A stretch of 64,000 bases of DNA from Amoebophrya sp. A120 (lineage: Eukaryota > Sar > Dinophyceae > Syndiniales > Amoebophryaceae), in the NCBI GenBank assembly GCA_905178155.1, contig CAJINV010000003.1, forward strand, positions 9,679,979-9,743,978, in the 5' to 3' direction. Below, one piece after another: positions 24,033 to 34,857 of this stretch. The notes below the pieces were generated by a model. It saw nothing but the letters and a program-made list of their open reading frames with translations. It had not been told where the DNA came from and did no database searches. A program made the position numbers and the translations under genes. Each line of letters opens with the position of its first letter. Position 1 is the first letter of the stretch.

Positions 24033-26833
24033 GGCTACTTAGTGGCAGCACGTGAATCTTTGCAACCTAAAAGGCAGCTGCCAGCATGAGAAAGCTTCCT
24101 CCTTGTCTTCCCCGGCTTCAATGACTCTTTACACTTAATCCGGACCGTTCGTCCGGCAGTGGGTTCGAATAAACAAAGGGGGCCGAGACGTGCAACGCAG
24201 TGAAGTTAAGGCGCTACGCGTCTGAGACTAGTACGTAAAAAGACCACTGCAGAGCAGACCAACTGACTCAGCGGATATACTTGTTTGATGGCATGGCGTC
24301 CCCCGACGGCAGGGTGGTGCACGACCTTGCAAAGGAATATCGCCAAGGAGGTGGCGTGACATAGAAATTGTGGAAGCACTGCAACGCCGTCAACGAAAAG
24401 AAACGGGACACGCGCTCTCTCAGTATGCCCTGCACATGAAAAAACTTCGCGAGCACTTGCTCCGTGTTCATGCTCCCGCGTGCTGTGTGAGCATTAGGAC
24501 ATGAAGAACATCGAATGCCCTGCACGCAAAAGCCACAAACCAATGGGCTAGTACAAGAGGCGCAGTTGTATACGAATGAATAGGAAGAATAGACCGTGGC
24601 GGCAGGAAGTGCAAAACGGAGCCCGACCAGGATCATTCAAAATCACGACGAAGGCGCACCGTTTTCATCTAATAGGGGCGCCATGATAAATTGGAGGCGC
24701 GACGGTGCGGGCGCTTCATTCGTTGGCCGGGCCGAGCGCGAGTGCTACGATGAGGAGCTGCAAGACGCGGCGCCTGCAGCTAAGAGCATGGAGGCGCAGT
24801 CCGCCTGCATCTAAGAGCAAGACGCGGCGCCTGCATCTCAGAGCACACATGGGCGCACCCGGGGCAATTTTAGCAGTGGCCGGCCATCGCTCTGAGGCCA
24901 CTGTCGCCGCTCTCCTCGTAGAACTACGACCAAGAAACGGACGGGGTTGCCATCTCGCCCACGAAACCTGAGCGAGCCACCCAAGCGAACTGCCTAGCTT
25001 CCCCCAGGGGGCAGGACTCGTGAGCGCTAGGGCCGGCGGCGGTGCGCGAGGCAGTCGCGCAACGCATCACATACATATGAACTCCTCGCCCGACCGGGCG
25101 GTATGGTAATCAATCGCTGCGCTTTTCGTCTGCGATGTCAAACGCGCGCCGCCTGCACTTCCACGACCGCGCGCAAAACGGGGTCACGGCCCTGGCTTTT
25201 CGCGGTCCGCGACCGAAGGCGAATGCCTGAACGGGGGGGCGCACAGCCTTCGTCTTGGGCCGCGCCCCCAAGGTGCGGGTCGGGCTCCTGGCTATGCGGG
25301 GGCGGCCATGCGCAAAGCCAAACGCTTTGGCGCGCCATACCGTCGCGCCTACTTAATAAAATTTTGCCTCGCAGTGCAATAAAATTTTGCCCCGCAGTGC
25401 ACGGCGCACGCCTGCTTTTTGCCTGTTTTCGTTTGTGCTTTTTTCGTTCATTTCGTGCATTTCTTCGGCGGGTGCTTTCGCAGCTCAAAAACGGGGAGCA
25501 CCCGCTTCATCAGGCGGAGGCCCCCTGCCCAAAAATGGCAAAACGTTGCGCCTCTTTTCGGACGCAAAGGTCGGCCCTTTCCCACCTTTCCCGGGCGGGA
25601 TGCTGCGGCTTCGGCGCGTCGTTGCCCGGCCACTCGGCTGACCCCGGGCCCAGCTTCGCAAGCACTCCCCTCGGAGGAGCTGCCCCACCTTGGGGGGCGT
25701 CGCTTCGTTCCGTCTAGGTCTCCCGCAAAGTAATCCGCCTTCGCCCCGTTGCTTCGTAAATGGGAAGGGTATAGTTTTTTATATTCGAACGGGGTAACAA
25801 ATTCAAAGCGAGTAGTTGCAGGCCAACTTGTCATTGCAAATGCAAATTAAAATAAAAATCAATTTGCAATTTCAAAAAATAAAGAACTACTTTTTTTTCA
25901 GTCCACGAACCACGGGACCCCATGGGGGAATTCGCTTCTCGCAAAAAATAGAACTTCTTTTTTACACTCCCGCCCGCTTAAAAACTGCCGGGCGTTTTGC
26001 AGTCAAAAAAGCCGCCAGCAGATTGATTGGAAAGCTCGTAACCTCACTATATGCGATTGACTCAAAGCCGAAGCCGATTACACATCTTCACATTTCCTAA
26101 GAAGTCTAAGCCGAAGACAGAATCACTTTAGACCACGTGCTAGTGGTCCGCCATTTTTTGCGAAGGACAGGAGCAAAAAGCCGCCAGGTTGAAACGTTCG
26201 GGACTTCACACAACGCGCGATATTTTTCGGGGCATGTATTTATACGAGTAGGCCTCCCCCGAAGTGGTTAGCTTTACATGCGCGAACAGATTCTTCTTAC
26301 TCCAGTCTCAAGAACAAAGTGCCTCTGGCTGCTCTGTCAGCGTCGACATCAACAGCACCATATCGACGTGAATCGCAGCGACTTTGTACAAATATTGTAA
26401 CTTTGCCCACTGCTCATCTTCATGCGCTCGTCTACGCTTTTCGCATGTAGATGCGGCTAGGGCTATGGTCAGGTTTCGCTCTTGCACTGCTCGTTAGTCT
26501 TTATGACGCATCAGCTTTAGACTATTATATATAAGGGGGGCGTGATCGCGCGACGATTTAGTCAGCCATACACCTATTTCATTTGGGCCACGGAAGCAGT
26601 GGCGCTGGCAGCACAGCGAAGCCTCTTTAGACATCTTCAGCAGATTATGAACCTGCGAACACCAGCCCGGATGGTGAGCCGATGTTTTGCGACGCGACAC
26701 ATAGACGAGTTTTCCATGAGATTCAGCTGACGCGCCTGCAACTCTTGCAGTTCTAGTCTATGCAGCTACGAGGTAATGCTATGTTGAATGCATCCCTTTA
26801 TAATTTGCGTGAACAAAGAACCACCTCATCCGG
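24033..26833. other. Intergenic region with short tandem repeats
   Basis: No supported gene. A unit of about 30-35 bases with core GACGCGGCGCCTGCA is repeated two to three times at 24760-24850. A 23-25-base unit with core AATAAAATTTTGCC is duplicated at 25355-25402. An A/T-rich hairpin lies at 25830-25880. A 122-codon Cys-rich minus-strand frame at 24268-24636 was considered but lacks support. Confidence 0.4.
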
Positions 26834-28753
26834 TCATGCGGGCCCAAGATCCTTCACGCCGTGAGTGGCGAGACAAGCGAGCATGTCAGGTGAAAACCAC
26901 TGATGGCGAAGTCCCTCCGTCATGTTCTTCAGGCCGTGGCCAAGTGGGTGAATGCCGGTCTTTGAGGCCCACCAATCCGGCGCCCATGCGTCTTCTTTCG
27001 CCAAGATTCTAACACGCAGACCGGGGATGACACGAGCTGGATGCAGCAAGGTGTCCAGTGGTTCACTGCGGAGCATCATTGTGGCCACGCTTTCTGAAGA
27101 TGGTTCCGGTCTTCCTCCACTGCGGTAAGCTGCATCGCTGAGTTGGCTCGCATTCGTGGGAATCTGGGGCCCTGCTCGTGCCATTGAGCTCACGTTAGCC
27201 AATAAGCTAATGAGCTCTTCTCTTTGTGATGCGTTCGAGTGCAAAGCTGCTGCAACCAGCGTAGTATTGTCATTTTCCGACCTCGAATGAACGACAAATG
27301 CGGGACTGGTTTGCAGCAACAGCCCTCCAGCCCTCTTCTCGAACTCTTTTCCTGTTCGGTCCAGCGGCGTGGAACCCATACCGAGGTGTTCGCGGACGCA
27401 CTTCAAAACGTTCGCATATGGTGTCAGGTTACTCACGTATGCTGTCAATGTCGCAAACTTTTCCTGGCAGTGGGACATGGGAATTCCAAGTGCCTCGGGC
27501 ACAGCTAGGTGAATAGCGCCGTTGTCCGCAGAGCTGTACCCCTGTGGCCGCTCCTGCTCCCACGATGCCCACTGGCGCAGAAACCGCCGCGCCCTCGGCG
27601 TGTTTCGCACCATCAGGGCTCCTGCCATGAGCTCGTTATGCTGCTCTAGGCCCCACGCCCTCTCAAAAAGCATTACATCGACTGGATGAAATTGATCTGC
27701 ATCCACCTCCGGCACGCGGCGTCCGAAATCCGTAATCTCAATGTCTGATTCTTCCACGCGATCTGAAGGGGTGTCCCCTCTAGCAAACTTTGGGAATGGG
27801 GACGGAATCCCGCCCTTCGCAATCGAGATGTTCGAATGCAAGGGGACCCCAAGAGCGAGCCCTGCCCATCGGCGTAGACTCAAGTCGAAACCGCGCGCAC
27901 CAATATCAGAGTCCAAAGCGAAATAAAGTCCGGATGGCCCTCCCGGTCTGTCGTCCTCTTCTCTCTTAGAATCCAGATAGGCCGCTAGTAAGCAGTGGCG
28001 GAGGAAAAAAACATCTTGCGTCTTTCGCAAGCATCCCTCTCGCGTCTCTGGCGCGGCGTTACGGGCCCACGAAGCTGCCGTCTTGCTCAGCGAAAACACG
28101 TGAAACTGATATCCGAGTTTGTCTGCGTAGCAACGCAAACTCGCCAGCTGACCCTTATATTTGAGCTGAAATTCTTCATTCGCAAAGACCACCAGCTCGA
28201 CCTTGTAGAAGGCCTTCGCGCCGTCAAAAATTCGACGAACTTCATCATCTTGAGCAACGCGGTTCAGTTCGCTCGCGCCGTTTTGGAAAAGCCTGAAGGG
28301 ACTTTGCTGGTGCAAGCTCACGGCTGAGGTTCTCCTTGGCTGGGATGCGACGCTCATGGCACCCGCCGTCGCGGTCCCAGTCGCTTCTTCAGGCATTGTT
28401 GTTCTCGACGTCGCTATTTTTGCAGTGCTGCTCTGCATGGTCTCCTCGCAACAACCATTTTGCTGTTCTTTCTGCTGTTGCTCTTCCGCTTCCCTGCCAT
28501 CAACGAGCCGCTCCACGAGAAACTCCGGAGCGCCATCCTCCCCCAAGAAAGTCGAAACTTCTTCGCGCCGAATAAGCTTGCGACTGCCATGTGTGGCGGG
28601 CACATCCGCGCTGGCACACACCGAGGCTCCCTGTTGGTAAAAAACCCCCAAAGCTCCAAGGACAGTCATCAACCTTGTTCGTGCAAAGGCTAGCACGGGC
28701 ACGAACATTATGTGTATGCGTCCACTTTTTGCTAGTAATGCGACGGCGATCAT
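26834..28753 (-). CDS. DUF273-like Golgi glycosyltransferase
   Basis: A single-exon frame of about 639 residues; the first ATG is at 28753, and the frame is open a little upstream without one. The N-terminus has a hydrophobic signal-anchor (VPVLAFARTRLMTVLGALGV). It is followed by a Q/E-rich linker of about 100 residues, then a GT-A type catalytic region. Key motifs, numbered from eight codons upstream of the ATG, are LYFALDSDIGA at 284-294 (a DxD-type nucleotide-sugar and metal site), DVMLFERAW at 367-375, MAGALMVRNT at 384-393 and SADNGAIH at 416-423. The order and wording match DUF273, a family of glycosyltransferase-like proteins best known from nematodes (acidic DADIG, AGS-x-x-x-KNT, TDNGAIH). 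Several N-x-S/T sites fit a luminal protein. It probably transfers a sugar in the Golgi; donor and acceptor are unknown. Confidence 0.85.
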   Translation of the reverse strand: MIAVALLAKSGRIHIMFVPVLAFARTRLMTVLGALGVFYQQGASVCASADVPATHGSRKLIRREEVSTFLGEDGAPEFLVERLVDGREAEEQQQKEQQNGCCEETMQSSTAKIATSRTTMPEEATGTATAGAMSVASQPRRTSAVSLHQQSPFRLFQNGASELNRVAQDDEVRRIFDGAKAFYKVELVVFANEEFQLKYKGQLASLRCYADKLGYQFHVFSLSKTAASWARNAAPETREGCLRKTQDVFFLRHCLLAAYLDSKREEDDRPGGPSGLYFALDSDIGARGFDLSLRRWAGLALGVPLHSNISIAKGGIPSPFPKFARGDTPSDRVEESDIEITDFGRRVPEVDADQFHPVDVMLFERAWGLEQHNELMAGALMVRNTPRARRFLRQWASWEQERPQGYSSADNGAIHLAVPEALGIPMSHCQEKFATLTAYVSNLTPYANVLKCVREHLGMGSTPLDRTGKEFEKRAGGLLLQTSPAFVVHSRSENDNTTLVAAALHSNASQREELISLLANVSSMARAGPQIPTNASQLSDAAYRSGGRPEPSSESVATMMLRSEPLDTLLHPARVIPGLRVRILAKEDAWAPDWWASKTGIHPLGHGLKNMTEGLRHQWFSPDMLACLATHGVKDLGPA

Positions 28754-30980
28754 TGCCTTGGTCTTATATATTTCCACGCGAACAAAGACAAACTCGTCCT
28801 CCTACCTACTTTCTTTAGTTCAGTTGTGTAAAAGTATGAGAATAGGCGAAGTACCACTGAGGGCAGTGATGCGCCATTTCAATATTCGCGCCGCGCCGAG
28901 AGGAGTAATCCATCTCCATCTCTGCCCGTGAAACACCATTTGCCGCCTTGGTAAACAAGCGCTCTCATCTCGACGCCTCTCCCGAAACCACACGGACCGA
29001 CGTCGCAAACGAAGCCGAGCACTGTCTTGAAACAGGTGCAACAAGATTGGAACAATAGAGAGGCAGCTCGCGTTCCATGCCATAAATATCGACAGACTCC
29101 ACGCCCAAAAAAACCGACCGCGCGATGCAAGTTTTTGTACATTTTTCCTACTCAGCATCAGCATTAAGCTCAAGGGCTGCAGTCACGTCACTGGGTGGGT
29201 GGCAGGTCGCTATCTTTCTATCACCCTAGCCGGGCGGTAACATGGCTAGAAGCGAGTAGATGATACCTAACCCGAGCCCCTAGGTAATAGTAGAGGTAGT
29301 GCCTGTCCGAACGGGAACACCCGTTCAGTACAAACCTAAGCTGCAGTACTTCCATTAATCTTCCTGAGTATGTAAGAACCAATCCACGCGGCGTGCGCCG
29401 CGTGGGAAAAAGTATATACATCATTCAGGTTCGACGCAGTTGATTTCAAATCAAAGCGCATGGCCCGCAGCCCTCTGATAGAATTAATAGCCGGAAAACT
29501 TCCCCGAAGACTTTCGAGGCGTGGCAGCGCGGGAATTTCGCAAACGCGCCGCGCGTGAACGCATGGGTCACAAGTGGCCTGCCTTCTGTCTGGAAAAGTT
29601 TTTGAGAAACAAGGGGCCTGCCTTCCGTCGAGAAACATACGGGGCGAAGAGTCCGCGACTTCTTACTTCGGGAAAGTTTTCGCTTTGTCTTCGAAAGTCG
29701 GACTCGGAGCCAAAAAGTGCGCGCTTTCTTGGAAACATGAGAAGTCACTGACCTTCAACTTCTGGAAAGTTTTCATTCTGGAAACCACTGACTTCTCATT
29801 TCTGCAAAGATTTCATTTTGGAAAAGTGAAACACTTCCGAAAAGTTTGTTTTCATTTTGGAAAAGTGAGGAGTCGCTGCCTTCTCACTTTTGAAAAATTC
29901 TCACTCTGGAATCGGAGTCGCGTTCACTCTTCCCAGAGTGAGAAATTTCGAAAAATGCGAAGTCAATGACTTCTCGCTCCGTTTCGCGAAGGTCTTCGAG
30001 CTCCCGAAGCCCAGAATCGCGAGGGCAGTGCGCGAAGCATCTGAACGCGAGCGATACCCAGTCGGGCTCTTTTCACACGGCGAAAAGTAAGCGCCCGACT
30101 GGCACCGGTGCCTCTGCTAAAGAGGGCGCGCCTCCGCTTGGCGTCAGCCGGAACTTCATCACGAGCCGGGCGCAGTTTGAGTCAACGCTGGAGCCTTTTG
30201 CTTGTGTTTAAACAGCGCAAAGTTAACAAAACCTTCAGAAGGCAGCTTCAGAAGGTTTTGAAAGCATAATCTTCAGAAGCTCTTCAGGAAGATTTTTTGA
30301 CCTTCAGAAGGTCAAAAAAAGCTGCGTCATTTTTTTCGCGTTTTTTGATAAAAAGTGGCAATTTTCGTTTTCCACCTTCAGAAGGTTTTGAAAAAACGAC
30401 CTTCAGAAGGCCAAAACCTTCAAGAAGGTCAAGAATTATTTTTGGCAAACCTTCAGAAGGTTTTTTGGGTCAAAAATCTTCTGAAGGTTACAACACACCT
30501 ACTGAAGGTATGAGTCTTCTGAAGGTTTTCAAAAAAGGCGAAATTTGTGCAATTCAGGACCTGACTCCGTTTCAGTTTTGCGCATCAAAAAAAGTGTTGA
30601 CTTTTGGATCTTCTGAAGGTTTTCTGATTCTTCTGAAGATTCTTCAGAAGGTTTTTCTTCTGAAGGATGTTATGACTTTTTTCCTTATAGTCCTTCAATT
30701 AGTACCAGTCCACATGGGGCAGATACCGTCGAAACCGAAAGCCCTTAGAATATAAGTAATTCCTTCACGCGACTCTAGACAAGCCAAAAGGCCGTACGAA
30801 TATCACCACCATTGACTTCTGGCGAACAGGCAACACGCGGCAGAAGCCAAGCTGGTAGCTCTATATTGTTTTTTGAACCGTCAGAAGGTCTTTCGATTCT
30901 TCCGTGGATTCTCCTGAAGTTTTACGTTCTGAAGAGTCTCACTGATTTTTCCCCTAGAGTACTTCTATTTGTCCATGAAT
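28754..30980. other. Intergenic region rich in short palindromes
   Basis: No supported gene. From 29580 to 29960 a loosely repeated GGAAAAGTTTT / TTTTCATTTTGGAAAA pattern recurs about six to eight times. From 30225 it grades into a dense array of CTTCAGAAG/CTTCTGAAG palindromes, listed separately. Confidence 0.55.
30225..30670. repeat. Array of CCTTCAGAAGG / CCTTCTGAAGG palindromes (copy 1)
   Basis: Within about 445 bases the 9-mer CTTCAGAAG or CTTCTGAAG, or a one-base variant, occurs roughly twenty times. It is often extended to AACCTTCAGAAGGTT or GACCTTCAGAAGGTC, i.e. perfect odd-length palindromes. Spacing is irregular (about 10-40 bases) and spacers are A/T-rich. A similar array lies at 43140-43590 in the RRP9 intron. 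No coding potential. Function unknown. Confidence 0.85.
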
Positions 30981-30990
30981 TTATGGGGCC
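30605..30990. repeat. Diverged direct duplication at the edge of the palindrome array
   Basis: The segments 30605-30720 and 30875-30990 align with many substitutions. Both run TTCTGAAGG-like words, then GATTCTTC, then TTTTTCC(C/T)TA(G/T)AGT, ending in CATGGGGC or TATGGGGC. The second copy ends just inside the 3' end of the unknown gene 30981-32453. Confidence 0.6.
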
Positions 30991-32453
30991 CTGTCCCCCT
31001 CGGACGGACAGAGCGACATGTTTGTCGTTTGCGATCGTTCTGTCATAAGGCCTTGCACGAAATAGCACTGAGGTATCTTTTGCAAACTCTTGCTCCATAC
31101 TTGCACGCTGGTAGAACCCAAATCGAAGTACAATCGCACATTTTTTGACTCTAAGGCTTTATCTGCAAAGACGAGGAACCCATCGCAGGCGGAGACAGTC
31201 CGAGCAGCACCGCGCAGAGGTTTCTGCTTTTTCCTCGCTGACCTATATCTGCCGCTATTCTTTACATCGGCACCTATCATGCACTTCGTTCGCAAACTTT
31301 CGCCTTCGTCCGCAGCTTCTGCTTTCGTCATTTCATTCTCGTGCCGTATATTCCTCTGGTACAAAAAGAAGGGGCACGCCACTGCTGGTGGGAGCTGTCT
31401 CTCGAAGAAGTTCTGCACTTGGCTCATACTCGCTCTGTGGACCGACCTGACCAGCACTGAGACGGTTTTTGACTTCTGTTTCTGTAGCGCGTCAAGAAGA
31501 ACCACCTCGCTCACACAACGGCAGGCGTGGTGCGTGGTGAGCGTCATGACAAAGGTTTCTCCGTCATTCACCGACCAAAGCAGAGAGTGCACCAATTGCA
31601 CATCCCTGGCGATTTTGTTTGCATGGATGTAAAAATCCCAAGGGGAAGTTCGCCTTCTTTCTCTTTGCTCTCCTGCGTTTTCTTCGGCTTCGCCATCACC
31701 TTCGCATCTTTCTGCCTGAACGCGTCCCGAGCTACCCCCCGCCTTACGAAGCCCGGATTCCGTGGGCGCATGAGCCAGTGACGTTACCGCGAGGGACGTA
31801 CTTCGCGTCTTGCTCGTGCTCTCGCTGTAATTACCATCACTATGGGGGACTGAACTCAGATCGCACCCAGACCGTGCTGGCGTACACGAGCCAAGGACAT
31901 TGCGCGACTTGATCGCTGTAATCCAATTTGACGCTACAGCGGATCCGAGGAGCCTAGAGACCTCACCAGATCGTACATCCGTCGACCGAGGTTCAGGGTG
32001 TTCGTATGTGCTGTCTGGAAACGAGCATGCCGATGCGAAACCAGGCCCGTCTGTGACGCAAATTCTTGTGTCTTCTGTCGCTGCTGCCCCAGCTTGGGCC
32101 TGCGCAGCGCACGCGAAATAATTCATCCGCACGTTGGCTTTGCAATGCCGGATCACATTCTCGCATAGGAACCGATAAACGGGTTGCGGGAGCTTGACCA
32201 TGTCCTTTTTCTGTCGCTTCGCTGCTGGGGCTGCAACCCCTACCTCGTGCGACTTCTCATGCGAGCAGACACTTTCCTCGTCGTCTTGCAAGTCCTCGAC
32301 GCCGGATCGCGAAACCGGCAACGTGCCTTCCAACGTGTTTACTCGTCCGGGGCCGTGTGCTAGTTCCACCGCTGATCTTTTTAGCGAATGCTTCAGCGTC
32401 TGCTTTCTCGGCAATGCCTGCGCGATGTCAATACTGGTTGCACAGGGCGGCAT
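30981..32453 (-). CDS. Hypothetical protein, about 490 residues
   Basis: The frame is open from upstream; the first ATG is at 32453 (MPPCATSIDIAQ). An N-terminal basic/acidic patch (AAKRQKKDMVKLP) could be a nuclear localisation signal. It is followed by a folded-looking segment (VYRFLCENVIRHCKANVRMNYF), a long Ser/Thr/Gly-rich middle, then a helical region (DVQLVHSLLWSVNDGETFVM onward) and a C-terminal block with VRLYFDLGSTSVQVWSKSL. I recognise no family. Some of the low-complexity middle might be an unspliced intron, and the true start could be in an upstream exon. The opposite strand is also partly open, but the minus-strand composition is more protein-like and agrees with the direction of neighbouring genes. 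Confidence 0.55.
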   Translation of the reverse strand: MPPCATSIDIAQALPRKQTLKHSLKRSAVELAHGPGRVNTLEGTLPVSRSGVEDLQDDEESVCSHEKSHEVGVAAPAAKRQKKDMVKLPQPVYRFLCENVIRHCKANVRMNYFACAAQAQAGAAATEDTRICVTDGPGFASACSFPDSTYEHPEPRSTDVRSGEVSRLLGSAVASNWITAIKSRNVLGSCTPARSGCDLSSVPHSDGNYSESTSKTRSTSLAVTSLAHAPTESGLRKAGGSSGRVQAERCEGDGEAEENAGEQRERRRTSPWDFYIHANKIARDVQLVHSLLWSVNDGETFVMTLTTHHACRCVSEVVLLDALQKQKSKTVSVLVRSVHRASMSQVQNFFERQLPPAVACPFFLYQRNIRHENEMTKAEAADEGESLRTKCMIGADVKNSGRYRSARKKQKPLRGAARTVSACDGFLVFADKALESKNVRLYFDLGSTSVQVWSKSLQKIPQCYFVQGLMTERSQTTNMSLCPSEGDRAP

Positions 32454-33631
32454 AATGCCAATAATAGCCACCGGGGTGGGGTCAGTAAGGTGGTCGGGAG
32501 CGTTTTCTTGCCTTGACCCGGCAGCACTCGGTCCGCGCCCACAGCACGCTGACAAGCGGCCGCATTTTCAAATGCAGCCCGGTCCTCATGAAGATACAGG
32601 TAGCCCACAAACCGGGAAGTCGGAAACACGGGGCGGGCTCGAAACGGCTCCCCTGTTTAACATCCTACCAGGGCACCCTGTACTCACCTGTTTACCTTTT
32701 TTTATGCCCGCGGCACGCCCCGCGGGGAAGTGGCCGAATTATAGTATGCCGGGCATTAGCTAGACAAATACTCAAGCAGTTCGGCAACTTTACTCGCAAA
32801 GCCACCCTCCTGCCCCCGCACCTCTTGCCACCGCGCCTGTTGGGAGTGGCAACATGGCAGCGCTCTACCACAATAGCAATAGGCGGGGGCACCAGGGTCC
32901 TGCCCGATGCAACAAGAGCCACTCGATCGAATAAGGTCAGAAGAACAAGCGCGACCGCAGACACTTACACTTCTTCCCCCTCGAACGGAGGGCCTCCGGT
33001 TCCCGAGCTCTGCAAGAACGAACTCGGACCCCCCGACTCCGGAGCGCAGCGCCCACGTTTCGGGAAACCCGAAGTCCCTCCGTGCGCTCAGCGACGCCCT
33101 ATCACGCGGAGCGGTACCTTCAAAGGGATTGCCATTGCCTGGGCTTTGACGCTTTTCCTCCTTAGATAGATACTCCATACCGCAGCGCGCCTTTTCCTTT
33201 TGCCATTTTTTCATAAATAAATTTATACGCAGCTGCGCTCCGGTCGAAACTGCACCAGCTTTGCCGACCGGGGAACTATTCAAAAAACATCTGCCAGATT
33301 TCATGTGTTGGCGTCTTCCCTTTTTGCCTACATTTGGCTGGGCCGAACGGTCACAATCCAAGGCAGCAGACCTTTGGTGAAGACGCCACTACATTTCACA
33401 AGTTTCCTGCGTCGCTGTCGCAATCTTCGGTAGAATGTTTAAGCACCGCCACAGCACGTTTAAGCACAGCCACAGCACTGCGCGGGCTTTTGTGTAACAG
33501 ATCCGATGCCACCGATCTTGAAGCTGGCCACTTCGCGTCTTTTCATTTGGAAAGAACATCCGCGACGGCTGAATTCCACTACTCAAGTCGGCGGCCGGTC
33601 TCAAGCACAAAAAAACTCGTAAATTACGACC
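32454..33631. other. Region downstream of the NCBP3-type exon; possible further exon
   Basis: On the minus strand, 32970-33260 contains a lysine-rich stretch (INLFMKKWQKEKARCG, then EYLSKEEKRQSPG) that could be a C-terminal exon of the NCBP3-type gene. I could not fix splice sites. A 21-base tandem duplication with core GTTTAAGCAC lies at 33436-33478. Confidence 0.35.
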
Positions 33632-34168
33632 TTACTGACCTCGCTGCATACCAGAGCCATGGGCTGCAGAGCAAGAAGAACGCGACTGCTGGTCCTCCCG
33701 GTGTAGTAGCGCCGCTGCTTCTCTTGCAGACTGCTGTCGCTGCTTTTCAAGGTCGTAAAAAGGACTGTCGACACTGCCGTGATGGCCCGGGTTTTTTACG
33801 TCCGCTTCTGTGCACATACGAAACTGGATCTTCTTCTGTCCGTACAATCCTAGCACCGGAGCCTCTGTCGTGCGCCACACGGCCTCTGGATCGGCAACGA
33901 GAGTGGAGGAAGAACTTCGCCCGGCGGTGAGGCAGTACTCGAACTGGTCGTGCGTGCTTGGTAGCACTTTCTCGACCGCTTTTCTCAATTGTCCGGGGTT
34001 GTTGTACACGATGTTTAGCGACGAATCGTCTAGCCATTCAAATCTCTTCACTCGGGCTTTGCCGAAGGCACTCTTGCGCAGGTCTTGGGTCACGCAGGAC
34101 TCCACCCCAAAGAGGTGCAGCACAGATGGGCGTACCGGTGCATGACTCACGAACGGTCGGCGATCCAT
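33632..34168 (-). CDS. NCBP3: NCBP3-type RNA cap-binding protein (RRM-like domain), probably 3' incomplete
   Basis: Starting at the ATG at 34168 (MDRRPFVSHAP), the frame encodes 178 residues. Residues 15-70 (SVLHLFGVESCVTQDLRK, then VKRFEWLDDSSLNIVY) carry the hallmark of the NCBP3 (ELG) RNA-recognition domain: a loop with TQD and the strongly conserved EWLDD-S-x-N-x-V motif used in m7G-cap binding. About 45 residues later, KIQFRMCTEADVKNPGHHGS corresponds to the family's second conserved block, where human has FMRFAT-x-x-D-K. NCBP3 acts with NCBP1 in an alternative nuclear cap-binding complex for mRNA export. The frame ends in a Q/S/R-rich tail; possible donors (CTG|GTATGC at about 33651, GAG|GTCAGT) suggest that further exons follow. 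Confidence 0.85.
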   Translation of the reverse strand: MDRRPFVSHAPVRPSVLHLFGVESCVTQDLRKSAFGKARVKRFEWLDDSSLNIVYNNPGQLRKAVEKVLPSTHDQFEYCLTAGRSSSSTLVADPEAVWRTTEAPVLGLYGQKKIQFRMCTEADVKNPGHHGSVDSPFYDLEKQRQQSAREAAALLHREDQQSRSSCSAAHGSGMQRGQ

Positions 34169-34857
34169 AATGAAGCGCTGTCTACGGCTCCGATAGGGAC
34201 CCACACCGGTAGCAGGCTTTGAACGCACAACTTCTGCCGATGCTCAAGGCAAAGGGCACAACATCACGAGAAGTGCCTGGGCCATTATCTCCATCGCCAT
34301 TTAGGGATCAACACTAACATCTTCGAAATCTTCCAAGCAACTAGAAGACATATTTATACTTTAAGATTATAAACTTCTTCGACCGCGTGCCTGCTTTGCC
34401 ATCGAGAGAGTAATCTCTTTTCATGAAGATACTGGCATCAGATTTCAAAACTCGTCGCGACAAGAGAAATACAACAAAATAAAGTATCCTAAAACCATTA
34501 TAGAAAAAACGTACTTAAAACTAAAACTAATAGAGCGCACCTAATTCGCTGATTATTTCATTTAGATTTTTCAGAGAGCGGAAAGGAAGGAGCATGGTAA
34601 ACCAGAAAGAAAGCGAGGAAAGAGCAGGCGGGGACTCGCTTGTATGCATTCTGGTGGTTAGCTGGATTTTATCTTTGTGAACGTCAATCGATCATGATCT
34701 GCGGCCATGTCCATTCGGGCTTGTTCGTTATTGTGCGCATGCGCAATGATTTTTACTGGGGAGCCTTGAAGTTCCAACGACATGGAAGGAGATCAGCTTC
34801 TTACCATTTACATCTCTTTCATTTTGTGGAACAAAATAGATTCAGTTTTTCAGTCCG

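Noticed and set aside
24121-24200. GGTTCGAAT resembling a tRNA T-loop
   Set aside because: The flanking bases do not form a T stem, and no D arm or acceptor stem could be drawn.
24268-24636. Cys-rich 122-codon minus-strand frame upstream of the LITAF gene
   Set aside because: Starts with ATG and has a CASC...CGFC...CSSC pattern, but spacing fits no zinc motif I know and no splice join to the LITAF exon was found.
28820-29173. 117-codon minus-strand frame upstream of the glycosyltransferase
   Set aside because: Its nominal first codon is not ATG, the translation is Arg-rich without a domain, and a second frame overlaps it.
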